Shown: positions 11,495 to 23,262 of the stretch, in pieces
Position numbering within the stretch: position 1 is the first letter of the stretch
Layout: every line of letters starts with the position of its first letter
The notes under the pieces: generated by a model
Databases searched by the model: none
The model's input: the letters and a program-made list of their open reading frames with translations, nothing else
Told to the model about the DNA's origin: nothing
Position numbers and translations under genes: made by a program
Assembly (NCBI GenBank): GCA_021234155.1
Contig: JAJEKV010000034.1
Location: 9,749,614 to 9,813,613, forward strand
Length of the DNA: 64,000 nt
Direction: 5' to 3'
From: Isoetes taiwanensis
Taxonomy: Eukaryota > Streptophyta > Lycopodiopsida > Isoetales > Isoetaceae

Positions 11495-11759
11495 TGCATT
11501 GGGCATTGTACAGCTGTTTGTTGGTTCTATGCAGATACTGCCTTGGCAGTTGTATATATTTTCATGTTGGACTGTTTGTAATATAAAGTTCTGATGGAAT
11601 AGAGTTCTTGGACCTTTGAAATATATTCGAATATTTGCACCATTGCATTTGTCTTTTGATTGTGTGTGCCAAAAAACGTGGACCATTGATTGGAGGAATA
11701 TCATGGTATATTCCTGTGATCAATGGCTCCAGACAAGAGTGATATATAGAGTGATATAT

Positions 11760-12295
11760 TTATAGTCATTAGCGATGACTACGGGAGGCTCAATGCATGC
11801 GAGTGCGGTTATATGCCGAGTTGAGAGTGGACATCTTTGTTTGGAGGTTGATGGCGCATTTCTTTGAGGAACTAAGGGATCTCTTTGGAAACATCGAGGC
11901 GTGTGTCTTGCAGTGAACAACCTGCGCTTTGCACTGGCAAGTACACTTGAACAAATTGATGCCGCGTTGCATGCTGCACATCGCTGCCCAGTAGAGATGG
12001 CGTTTGATACTAGCATTCTTCGCTCGCATCTCAATCCGTGTCGCGGCCTACTTATTAGAGAGTTGCGTGATCTTGAAGCCAATGGTCCATGATAGGCACC
12101 GCATTGGCGGGTCACCCAGCGGTGGTGATGGCCGCCATGCTTAGATGCATTGGGCATTGTCTACGGTGTTTGTTGGTTCTATTGGGAATCTTGCCTTGGC
12201 GGTTTATATATATTTTCAAGATTTTGTAATATAAAGTTACGATGGAATAGAGTTCTTGGACCTTTGAAAAATATTGAATATTTGCACATACATCA
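11760..12295 (+). mobile_element. HUH-Rep transposon, partial copy R2 (direct)
   Basis: From TTATAGTCATTAGCGATGAC onward this repeats the 3' half of R1 (from about 11104) with scattered substitutions and small deletions. It shares GAACAAATTGATGCCGCGTTGC and ACTTATTAGAGAGTTGCGTGA-type segments. It stops in the TTTGCAC region near 12290, short of the R1 end. It lies head to tail with R1. Confidence 0.6.
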
Positions 12296-13778
12296 CCTCA
12301 TATATCACTCTATATATCATATCTTTTTGTTTTGAGCCATTGATCACGTGAATATACCATGATATTCCTCCAATCAATGGTCCACGCTTTTGGCAACACA
12401 CAATCAAAAGACAAATGCAATGGTGCAAATATTCTAATATATTTCAAAGGTCCAAGAACTCTATTCCATCGTAACTTTATATTACAAACAAATTCAACAT
12501 GAAAATATATACAACCGCCAAGGCAAGATTCCGTGATAGAACCAACAAACAAATTGCATAAATGCCCAATGCATCTAAGCATGGCGCCATCACCACCGCT
12601 AAGTGACCGCCAATGCGGCTCTATCATGGCGCCGCCAGTGGCTTCCAAGATCACTTTAACTCTCTAATAAGTAGGCTAATTTATTAATGCATTGAGATGC
12701 GAGCTTAAGAATGCTAGTATCAAACGCCATCTCTCATCGGCCGATGTGCAAAGATGCAACGGGCATCAATTTGTTCAAGTGTATTTTTGCTGCAAAGCGC
12801 AGTTGTTCACCGCGAAGACACACGCCCAATCGCCAAAGATCCCTTAGTTCCTCAAAGAAATGTGCGACCATCAACTCCAACAAAGATGTCCACTCTCAAC
12901 TCCGCATTAATAACCGCAGACTGCATTGCATTGAGCTCCTCGAGTCATCGCTTAATGACTATAAGCTCAGAGATCGCGGCTTCCTTTTTTCTATCCTATT
13001 GTCACCGTTACAAACCAAGCCGCAAGTCACCCATCAAGAGCACGTAGTAACGGTATACGCATAATTACAACCACATCGTTTACATCAAAGTCATTGTCAT
13101 GCAAATCTAATGGAATGAAATCGCAAATGGGTGTGCGGGCTCCCCGAGGCGACGGCCGCACTCCGTGAAGTTCCGCAGAATGAACTTCTAAGATCGACCG
13201 CCGCTTCTCTCAAAGACCCCTTCTACATCATCAAATTCCCCAGCCTCATCCCACGACGCTTTCGCCTCTTTCCAACCCGCCACCAACCGTACTATTCCCG
13301 GCCGCGACCCAAATAATGCCATTCGAACATCCTTGTAAGGCAACCGCTTGGTCTAACATAATCCGCCAGTCGCTTTGAACTCTCAAGCGAGGCATACGAA
13401 TTATTAGGTAGCACCCAATTAACCGGGCGAAAGCCCCGAACTTGTCGCCTGGAATCATAGCTTTGACCGTATGCACAAGCGAGGCAGTCCTGAATCTTCC
13501 ACAGTGATAAGACACATAATGGAGCGCCTTGTCCATGAGATTGCCATTGTGAAGCACCGTCAGGTGCTTCACCTCCCCTGCGCCATAAAGAGCGTAAAGC
13601 TCCTTGCCAGCATCCACCTGTTCAGCAGTGACGTTATGCATGTGTGCCTGAAAATGAAGCTTGCCTAAATCCTTTAGGCAGTAGCCCACAAGGCCTTCAA
13701 AGCAATGCAGCTTTGAGCCTCGCAATGCTTTACATAAGATCATAGCACCAGGTGGCCTGCAGGTATTCCATCCAAGCG
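12296..13778 (-). mobile_element. HUH-Rep transposon, inverted copy R3
   Basis: Reading the minus strand from 13778 (CTTGGATGGAATAC) to about 12300 reproduces R1 from about 10280. The Rep C-terminal half (13743-13246, including GLVGYCLKDLGK), the putative intron, the second coding block and the shared 3' end follow in the same order. In R3 the junction after LGWNT stays in frame (reading CRPPGAMI), where R1 is shifted, so the two copies broke independently. The HUH half is missing. It faces R1/R2 across a centre near 12300. Confidence 0.6.
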
Positions 13779-14470
13779 TAATAATTTAGATTTTTTTTAG
13801 TTTAATCATAAATTAAGAGTCTTCTAACAAAATCTGCTCCCCAAATGTATGCCCACGTGTGGTACAAACTTGACCTTATGTGTTTTGTGTTACAATTTAT
13901 CAAATCTTGTTTGGAGGCTATTCTTATATTCCTTTGTTCACATTTCTAAATGCACCACTTGATGGTCTGGACTCTATTTTATAGTCCATTATTCAGCATT
14001 CCAACTAGCACCACTTGGTCCTCAACATGGCATGTTTTATGTCAGCAAATACTGTATAGCAATTCAATATATGTCATGTTTCGCCATCAAGTAGCAGTGG
14101 ACACTCTATGGTTCCATGTTCTTGCTAATTTTTCCCATTGTACTTTCCGCCGACACATCTCCTTTTTTCAAAGGATAATGTAACATTTACCATTGTTGGA
14201 TCAAAGTGTATCGTTTACCTCTGAATCCACACTTTAGCAATATATGTCTTTCAATTAGAACACTTCATCCATAGCATGTTATGGTGCAACTTGATATCTG
14301 ATAAAAGAAGTTGTGTCGGATCTTTGCCGATTGGAGTACGCCCATGCAACAAATAAGTTGTCTTTTGTTCTAGGATGCTTGGTACTTTCTTTAATCCACA
14401 TCGTGTGTGGTGTCGTATTTATCTTGAATTATTGGAGATGGGATCATTCTCTTTGTATAGGGGAATGGAG
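13779..14470. other. Gene-free AT-rich stretch
   Basis: I see no supported gene, repeat family or RNA here. Short ORFs lack motifs and run through AT-rich sequence. Confidence 0.3.
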
Positions 14471-14477
14471 GTTGGGA

Positions 14478-14556
14478 CTCCATTCTCGGTTTTGCAGGTG
14501 GGGTCCCGCAACCAGCGTTAGCCGGGAGCGGGTCACCTGCAAAACTGAGAATGGAG
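14478..14556. repeat. Near-perfect inverted repeat (hairpin)
   Basis: Arms 14478-14500 and 14534-14556 are 23 nt each. They are complementary except for one position that would pair G:U in RNA. The 33-nt loop is GC-rich and has a further short complementarity (GGTCCCGC against GCGGGTC). It could be the core of a small foldback element, or a transcribed hairpin. No coding context is seen. Confidence 0.55.
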
Positions 14557-14559
14557 GAA

Positions 14560-16970
14560 GCACCTGCGATTAACCCTGCGATTTATCTGTAAAGAACGAG
14601 CCCTATAATCTAAGCCCTGCATGAAGCACTGGCGGCGACAGAGCTTGAAGAATCGTGAAGAACTGGGTGTGGAAGATCTGAAGAACCCTAACCTAACCTG
14701 TGCCGTCAATCACGTGGAACGATTCCGCCATATTGGCTAGTGCCACATGTTGCTATAGGAATGATCCCCAGGGAATATAGACGATCCTATTTCTATTTTG
14801 TAAGTCGTAAGTCTATTTGATCCTTTCCTTTTCCTTTTTCCTTCGCAATCCTATTTTTTATTTGTTTTTGTTTATACAACGAGTTGAACTTCAACTATCC
14901 CTTGGACATTAGCAATATTTAAATAGATAGAGACGTCCTTCAATTGAGAAAAGCCATTGGATATGAAACACGCCGCATATATAAATCTCATATAAAGGTA
15001 TACTCTAAAACACATGTGCATAAGATCCAAGAGATAGAGCATCTTAGCGTGCATAAATGAAGATCCCCTTAGCTTATATGTTTTCTTTAAGGAGAAAGGA
15101 GCTACGTATTGAAACTTGGGCCCCTTCCTAACTCAAGAGTAAATTCAAGAGATTTACTACTTTACTTACCATAATATATATAAGCCCGTTTCATTTTGTT
15201 TGAAAGCTAATATTTCCGTCCCAGAAAAGATGTGAGCATGCCACGTGTCCTATAAAATAAAAAAAAACTAGCGGTAATGCAGGGTTGGGGTAAAGGTTAG
15301 GGCAGGGAAAGAGTAGTTACTTTGATCTAGGTTGGTATTCCAGGCTCTACGACTATGCGTGATTGATTGGGAAGAGGAGTTCAGCTTCTGCTCTGAACAG
15401 GATTTTGTCAAGCAACATTCCTTCTCATTCGCAAAGATCATCATGGAAAACATTGTCCATTTGTGGCTTTTAAACCAATCCTTATTCAGGTGAACTGCAT
15501 AAAATAGAAGTAACAAATGCATATCATGTTTGCATATCTGAGCGACAAAACTAACAAGTGCATGTTTGCGTTGCATTGGTAGAATTGAAATGTTTGGGTT
15601 GTCAGCTTCTAGGCTTTGAAGGTTGTGTTGCGTCATGGGTTGAGCTTCAAACAACTCCTTATGCATAATGATTTGCTAAGTGTATGCATGTCTTGGGTTG
15701 CTCATGTTGGGTTATGATGATGTTCCTATATTTTATTTTGCTTTGTTACTTAAGACATCTACAGTAATTTTTTGTTGAAGGACGTCAGACTTTATTCAAT
15801 CAAAGAGTCAAATACAAGTATAAATGCAGAGACGGGAATAAAATCTCAGCGGATAAGCGGAGACCCACCGAGTGAAGCAACTTGCCTAAGCATAAGAGTG
15901 CACATCCAAAAACTCCTCAAAAATCAATCGCCTCTTGCGAGGGGCAAGTGAAGAACAATGATACGACTTTACAATGTAACCTTGAGCTTCTTGGAGAACA
16001 CGATTATCTGCCACATCTACAGTAATTTTGGGTTAGCAACATTATAAATGTCACGGAGAATCATTCATTGGCTATCGTATAAATGAAGAATAGCTCTCTA
16101 ACCATACCTATCTATGTATAAATGAAGAACAACCCTCTAACCATACCTATCTATGCCTGCAATGGAAAATCATTTATTGATAGCCATATACATCAAGAAT
16201 ATGCCTCTACCAAGTTACTCCATTGAATATTTATTTGAGGTGGGATAGAAGGGAACATGTCTATTAAAAGGAAAGCAACACCCTTCTCACACGACCTTAG
16301 GACGGTTATTATGGCTTCTGCATGGGTATATGAGATTAAAATTCCAAAATTATAGGTTGAGTTGCTTTTTATATTGCTTGAAGTAAGAGATTATAAAATG
16401 TTAAATAATGATACTAAAAAGTCATGGATAAGGGATATTCAATAGGTTGAATGGGTGCAACAAAAGACTTAAAGAGCTATGGATCAAACATTAGGAAACG
16501 AGGAGCATTTGACAGATAGCAAAATTTGCATGGCAAGAACTTTATGACTTTTTGGTCTATTTACTTTCAATGTTGGGCAAGAAGTTTATAACTTTTTGGC
16601 CTATCTCTTTCAAATTTCGCCCACATTGCTGGCTTTTAATCCATGGCTCTTACCATTTAAGTAGTTATGTTGCTTATAATGTTGTCTTACAATGTTCCAA
16701 TGGTTCATTGCATTACAAATAGCACTACAATCACATGCAGAGAACATGAATGTAGTGGTCATAACATTCCATTTCATGTATTTTTTTGTTTATAATATCT
16801 ACTAGTATTTTAAACGAAGGTTTTGCCGAATGTGGCAATAAATGGATCAATTTTGCTAATATTGAGAGTGAGGGATAAATATAGAGGAATTTGCCATAAG
16901 GAGCCAAAAAGGTAATTCATGGTACAATCATACATATGTTCAATTGAGTGTCATAATTGTTCCCTAGTTA
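14560..16970. other. Gene-free stretch
   Basis: No gene is supported. A segment near 15780-15860 (GGACGTCAGACTTTATTCAATC) resembles the ends of decayed retroelements but has no partner in the window. The ORF at 15268-15666 on the minus strand has no motif that I recognise. Confidence 0.3.
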
Positions 16971-17863
16971 CAATCATAGACTTACAATAGAGTCTCTACT
17001 ATGGTTATCATGGTTTATAGAGAAAAAAATTGCATGCATTCCGATAGGCTTAGACAATATGTTCCAATAATTTGGGTTTACCACTTCATAGTAAAAGGAT
17101 AACATATCTTTGGATGTCACAGACTCAACTATTTTGCTATTGATGCAAGTTTTAGACCCGTAAAAGAAGAATAACAAACCTTTGGATGTCTCAAATTCCA
17201 ATTGTTTTGCTATTGCGTTTAGTTCTAATAAACCAAGAATTTGAAGCTTTTTAGGTTTAGTTCTATATAAATCAAGAATTAGAAAATTGCATATTCACAT
17301 GTTTTGGTACAGCAAAAGGTACAACATTTGTCTCGGTGCATACAATCCAAAGTTCACGTACCTGTACCTTGCTTGGACATCGGGAGACAAAGGCAGACCG
17401 AGTTATGGACTGAGGCAAACGCTTGTTAAACACGTGTTGCTGCCCAAAAGAAAAAACTTTTTTAACTCATGTGTTGCCAATTTTTAAAATCTTTTCCAAA
17501 ATAGCCTGTTCCAAATAATGCAATTGCAACAGACTGTGAAAGTGACTTGCAATTTATGCCTTCCGGAGATGCAGTTTTCCAGTGCTCACTATCCTTCAAG
17601 AACCTTGTTGACAATGAAGACAACTTTGACATGAGCTGCATATCTAAGTTTAAGAAAGTGTGAACGTCTTTCCCACTGCCTGCAATAGTTTCTACATTAG
17701 TCTCACAACAAAAAAGCCATTAAGCGTAGAAGTTTTAAGCTTATCACTAAATACTTGGGTGACTGCATTTGATATGCCTCATGTCTTAATATTCAGGGTA
17801 CGAGAAAGAATAATGAATTCACCAGACGTATGGCACCACATGTTAAATAAGACTGTCCTCAAA

Positions 17864-18560
17864 CTAAATCCATTTTCTTAAAATAAAACGACACATACTA
17901 GAATTAGTAGCCTGAGAGATATAGATTATAACATATCTATAACATTTGCCTTTGAACAATAAGGTCTTCTGAATATAAACCAAAGAAGAGCTAGAAATCG
18001 CAGCAAAAAGTTGCATATCAATCTGTAGCACGTTTAGCAGATCTTGTACCACCAAATCATGCATTTTCAAACTAAAGGGCAGCATGTTCTGTGAGAAAGA
18101 TGCATTAAAAAGGTTATGCCTTTCAAAAACAAGATCAAGTGCTTTGTGTGAAACTTGATTACGGTTGCTCGTTACGTGCAACAAGTCCCTAACCATCTTG
18201 TGGTCTTTGACTGAAGCAAAAAAGAGTGGTAGGGCCAAGCCATACTCGTATTGTTGACCCATGTTCGTTGTGCAATGTGGAAAATGGTTCGGGTCCCAAT
18301 GGTTCAACAAGTTTGCTCCATGAATAAAATAATTTGCCGATATAATTACTCAGTCAAAAGAACAATCTAGACACAGCTTTTGCCTTATGCTGAATCTTTG
18401 GGAATTTTATTTACTCTTCTTTCAGAGAGGCAAGCAGAATTGGCTCTTCTAAATGTCTTACCCATTCAGGAAAAGAAGTGAGATTCTCAACAGAAGTAAT
18501 CAGTCCACATATAACTCTCAATTGAGAACCGGATTACCAAAAATATTTCAAGATCCCCCA
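17864..18560 (-). pseudogene. Possible decayed ankyrin-repeat-like gene
   Basis: Minus-strand frames contain ENLTSFPEWVRHLEEPILLA (about 18500-18440), a stop, and then an open stretch (18310-17864). That stretch reads NLLNHWDPNHF near its start, then LPLFFASVKDHKMVRDLLH. The layout, DPN followed by a PL..A....K..MV..LL pattern, is like an ankyrin repeat, but only one repeat is visible. Stops and frame changes between blocks suggest a pseudogene. Frames down to 16974 may be further debris. The family call is weak. Confidence 0.25.
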
Positions 18561-19084
18561 AACAAAAACAAGAATTAGAGGTCGTGAATTATCTGAAGCA
18601 AGAAATTTTTGCATACCTTGAAGCAATTCCAAGGCCAAGGGCTGCCATCTGGGCGCAAAGGCATCTGAGAAATATCGGCACATATTCATATCAAAAATCT
18701 ATGGTTATGGCAATCGGAGCTTCCCTGTTTTCGTGTTTTATCTTAGCATGTACTCCCAGCTTGCTGATCCGCCTGGCCGCAGCCTTTTTTCCAAGCCTGG
18801 ATTTTTGGTATCTTTCCAGCTCTGTTTCTCGCGTTTGATCCGCTCTGCCACGTCCTATTTTTAAGTCTAGGAGTTCGGTGGTGTCTGAAATTCCCTACGG
18901 GCATTTTGTGAAACCCTTGATGCTGATTCTGAAACCCTTGTGTTGATTCTGATCCATGCTCTGATATTTTGGGCGGCTAGACAGTCTCTGGCCGCTTGGT
19001 TTGGTCTGCTATAACAAGGTGAGAGATTTACATTGTTTCTGCTAGGTTAATCGCATCGATCCGAGCCCTCGGATCGCCATTCTG

Positions 19085-19160
19085 GGAAGGGACGAGCTAC
19101 TATATAAGGCCACTCCCCCTTTGGGACCGGTTATCGGCGTCTTCTCACAACAACTCTTCT
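19085..19160 (+). promoter_or_regulatory. TATA-box promoter-like segment with CT-rich leader
   Basis: CTATATAAGG at about 19098-19107 is followed about 30 nt later by a pyrimidine-rich stretch (TCTTCTTCCATTTTCGTTGC and on to 19215) typical of plant 5' leaders. No convincing coding region follows before the foldback element at 19621. It may be the orphaned front of a gene broken by insertions. Confidence 0.3.
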
Positions 19161-19620
19161 TCCATTTTCGTTGCTTCCTCTCCTCATCATCTTGCTCCTC
19201 TTCATCCTCTGTCATCTTCCCCTTTACCACTATCCTTTTCTGGCTAGTTTTTACATCGCCTTTGCTGGCCTGTTCCAGATAGGATCTGCCAATCTCCATC
19301 AAATCACTCCGTGTCTTCCTTGTCCTTTTCATGCTTTTGTTTTTGGAACGTCTTGCAGATTGGGATTTGCGAATTCGCGCCCATATCAGTGGATCTTGGC
19401 CCGGCTGGCTGGACATGCACAGGCAGGGAGTAGGGTTGGAGCTGCATGCACCATCGGCTTCATCGTTTTTCTGTCTGTTTTGGCTTATCTTCTTCCTCAA
19501 TTGGGCGTTTGTATGGTATAGCTTACCGAGGTATAGCTTTTCCACAAATTGTGATGCATGCGAATTGTTCTATAACTATTGTTCTTACAACCTTGGGCAG
19601 ATTACACATAACAACAAACC

Positions 19621-20233
19621 AACACAAACCATTAACATCCAACATATAAAAATTAAATCCCCCAATACATAACAACCAACACGTAACAACCATTGACATT
19701 AACAACCAACACATAACTACCATTGACATTAATTAACACAACCATTGGGTCCAACACATTTAAATTAAAATCCCCCTTAAACCCCCTTTGGTTTGGGTGC
19801 ATATTCACACGGAGGGTGACGTAGGGCAGCGAGAGCCCTCATAATTGTATTTTGCACGTACAAAATCAACACCATATAGTATTCTGCTTGAAATCTTATA
19901 GTATTTTGCGAATCTTGTTATACAGTATAGCAAATTTTGTACTTGCATACCCCACAAACGAGGAACTTTACGTACGGTGTAGATTAAGGAATAAGGGGTG
20001 AATATGCCTATCCAACAGCTCTCGTTGCCCGTAGTCACCCCCCGTGTGAATATGCACCCAAACCAAAGGGGGTTTAAGGGGGATTTTAATTTAAATGTGT
20101 TAGACCCAATGGTTGTGTTAATTAATGTCAATGGTAGTTATGTATTGGTTGTTAATATCAATGGTTGTTATGTGTTGGTTGTTATGTGTTGGGGGATTTA
20201 ATTTTTATATGTTTGATGTTAATGGTTTGTGTT
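19621..20233. mobile_element. Foldback element with long inverted arms, copy A
   Basis: The left arm (19621 to about 19810) and right arm (about 20035-20233) are inverted copies of about 190 nt. They share blocks such as CAACACATTTAAATTAAAAT and CCCCCTTAAACCCC. Between them lies a core of about 220 nt with CATATAGTATT and GTACGGTGTAGATTA. There is no coding capacity. It behaves like a MITE or foldback DNA element. A related copy is at 24368-24862. Confidence 0.65.
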
Positions 20234-20285
20234 TCAAAAACAAATTTTTGGCCCCTTCGGGACCTTAGGGACGCCCCCCCCCCCG

Positions 20286-21062
20286 GTGTGACAAAAAATT
20301 TAGAATTCAAACCAGAAAAAAACTAGAATTCATTTGAGGCTTTCATCACCTGTAGCTTTTGAATTTGATCACAATAAAACAAATAGAACATGAGTAAAAG
20401 TTACCATAAAGATAGAGCGGATTGATCCCATTATTCTGAAAGTCATAAAGTTTGCAACACCCATACACAAACATTTTTCAACTGGAATTTAACAGCAGTG
20501 TTTGGCCTCCATGGATTCTTGTGGTGAGAAACCAAAGTGGAAAACTTTTTTGCTTGTTAGCACAAGGATCTAGAAGCCTTGGAATTTGCTTAATAACTGC
20601 CTCAAAATCTAAAAATGCATGGTAATTTTTTGCAAGCTTCATTCGGAACAATATCCAATAGCGCAATCCTGTATTAATCAGCTGGTAGGATGTGAAAGCC
20701 TACCAAACCCGGCCTAAAAATTGCTTTTTTAGCATAGATAACTTAACCAAACATATCCATATCATACACTATCAAAAAGATCTCGGAGAGAGCTTTCCAA
20801 CGCAATAAAAATCATCTCAAACAGATCTCTGGATCAAAAGTTATGATAAGAAATGTGTTGCCGGCGGGGAAACTGCACTACATGCGCCCTTCAAGCCCTT
20901 GATGTGCCCATTATGCACCACACACACAAAAAGAGGGCTTTTGTTGTGAACCATTGGTTGTTGACCATTATGCACCACACGCACAAAAAAAAGGGCTTTT
21001 GTTGTGACCATTGGTTGTTGACCATTGGAAAAAAAAAAAAGGCTAAAATCAATGGCTCAGAA
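20286..21062. repeat. Segmental duplication, copy A, ending in a minisatellite
   Basis: From GTGTGACAAAAAATTTAGAA to AATGGCTCAGAAATGGTGCA this block matches 24897-25715 in the same orientation, with small indels. Both copies contain a minus-strand ORF of about 62-66 codons that reads [20 protein letters not shown] but resembles nothing I know. The right end holds repeated units built on ATGCACCACAC, GGGCTTTTGTTGTGA and a poly-A tract. Confidence 0.65.
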
Positions 21063-21274
21063 ATGGTGCACTCTAGATGTACGCATTAGTACATCCATTT
21101 GAATACATCACGAAATCATAGGAAAACCTTAGTGAAAAGCGTACAAAAACACAAAGAAAACCCCATGTTATTATGCTACATATTGCTAACAATCGGCCGG
21201 TTTTGTGTCTCTTGCGAGTCCCTTCCCAGAATTTAGTACTTTCTTCATCAGATAAATTTTGCACTTTGAACTCG

Positions 21275-22460
21275 TAGATTTTTTTTTTTTTTTTTGAAGG
21301 TACGAGATGATTTTTTCATTAATTAAGGAAAAACATACAAAATATAGTTAAGTCCCATGAAGACTTAACCATAGAAAAAGTGAACTGATGAATAGGAAAT
21401 TATATAAACAAGTTTCTGTAGCAGAAGTAGTTCCGAAAATCCTGTGGATATGATGTTAAGAGTAGGCAGCAACTTAACTCCAACAGAATGTGGCATCTGA
21501 TGTAGAAGATCTTCAATAGTTTCCAGATATGTGATAGTTGAAGACAAATGTCAAAGTTTTCCGGTGTAAGAATCCCAAAAAGAGTCTTGAAAAAAGTTCT
21601 CCACGAATTCTTCATGCCAATCCTTTTGCTAAAAGTACTAATTGACCTGCATTCACAAAAGAAGTTACTGCATTCAAAAGGAGCCAATGCTGTCAATTTC
21701 TGATATGATAGCAGTGGAAGGGATAGTAGGAATTTTTGTGTCATGTGGATCATTGGAGAAGAAGAGCAGATTGAAACGGTATGTGAAATTTGAGGTAGTG
21801 CCAAGAATATAGGAAGGTGCATGCCATAGCTCATCTCGATCAATCAGTAATCTGGACCGTACCATAAGCAAAGTATAAGTGTACCATAACTATCGCAAGC
21901 ATCTCGTGAGTGTAGTATAATTCTCTATATCTTAGAAACTGCCTTTCAGTGAAATTTTGATTGTACTTCTCAATGAACCTGAACATGAAGACCATTTGCA
22001 TAACTTCTCTTGAAAATATTCCTGCCCAAACCCTTTCAGCTGTTTTCTTGACCTCTTCATCTTTTCTCCTTTGCCGGTGATCGACCATCGATTAGTAGGG
22101 GGATAGCAGACCTGATGTTCATGCAATCTCTCCACCCCATATCTATCAACTTCATTTCTCAGAGACTCTCCATCCTTGGAGACAAAGTATCTGTTCGTGT
22201 AAGGCCCTCTGCACAACTCCATGTATCCTATGAAAAGGAACTTAATTAGTATTTGTAAATGAAAGTGTTGAGATGAATAATTTATAATACCCCACAAATT
22301 CACCAATTTGATCCCAGGACCTGTCATAATTGTCAGCAAAAGTTCTCCTATGTGCAGTAGCACAGAGCTCAATGTCATATTTAATATGTAGCTTAATCCA
22401 AGTAATAGAAAACCGTAGATGAGCTTGGCACCTCTTCTTACAAATCAACATCATGAAATA
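21275..22460 (-). pseudogene. Retroelement-like or gene-like debris with poly-A tail on the minus strand
   Basis: The minus-strand 3' end carries TCATCTCGTACCTTC followed by a long A run (21296-21277), like an L1 tail. Upstream frames give GIKLVNLWG, then a GT/AG-compatible junction, then YMELCRGPYTNRYFVSKDG. A shifted frame follows (KKTAERVWAGIFSREVMQMV). The pieces look coding, but I do not recognise the family and the frames break several times. It could be a processed pseudogene or a LINE fragment. Confidence 0.3.
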
Positions 22461-23214
22461 TGCTCAACACCAATTTTGCTCTATTTACGCAAAACTGAGA
22501 TTGATTGTAAAATGATTTAGTTTTTATTCCATTTCTGGCAGGAGAATGTAATACAGCCAAGTTAAGGGGTTCTATTCTCCTCCAAGGCAAACTTCCTTAG
22601 GTTCTATTTAGTTCGGGTAAGTTTGCTCTTTGCTCTGTACATGTAGAGTTTTTGGAGATGCATGCAACATATCTTTTAAATTCATGATGCAAAAGATTCT
22701 ATTCATATGCAATGGTTTCTTTGTCAAATTCTGTAACCACAAATCTTTAAGCTAGCTGCAAATTTTAGCCACAGCTTAGTCTAGAACTGTAATAGTTCTA
22801 TCAAACTATGTACTTTTCTTTACTAATTTGAATATATTTGTGGTGAATAATTACTGAGAGTGTTGTGCTTTTTTGCATCTGCTTTTTTATTACAGCATTG
22901 GCAAAAGAGAGACAACCAAATAAAGTGTTATATACAAGGGCAATAATGAGAAAATCTAGAAAATGCCTTTACAAAATACCCTTTTATTCTGGGTATATGT
23001 GGAAATATCCATCTCTTGGCGGTTTTGGGGAAAGAGCTCTACCTCTCCCCAGAGGAAATCAGAGGAAAGCATTCTACAATTTTAGAACATGACAATAATA
23101 TAGACAATTTTAGACAATGCTCATGATTTAAACAATGCTCATATATCGTCTCATTTAGTGTATCTAATATTTGCTAAAAACTTGCAAAACTATTATTATT
23201 ACTACTACTACTAC

Positions 23215-23262
<48 letters not shown>

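Larger units (their letters stand above)
9481..11759 (+). mobile_element. HUH-Rep transposon, copy R1 (longest)
   Basis: This copy holds the decayed Rep-like gene, an apparent intron and a second coding block, and ends near 11759 in GATATATAGAGTGATATAT. The end is inferred from the inverted copy R3, which shares sequence up to the same motif and then diverges. The left border is not defined. The combination of a HUH endonuclease with a single catalytic Tyr motif resembles the replication-initiator-type transposons called Replitrons, or a domesticated CRESS-type Rep. The class assignment is inference. Confidence 0.55.

Noticed and set aside
18040-18075. KMHDL motif like the MHD box of NB-LRR proteins
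   Set aside because: No P-loop, GLPL or LRR sequence nearby; a chance match.
19042-19545. 167-codon basic and acidic ORF on the minus strand
   Set aside because: Antisense to the CT-rich leader and rich in Lys, Glu and Arg through composition; no domain.
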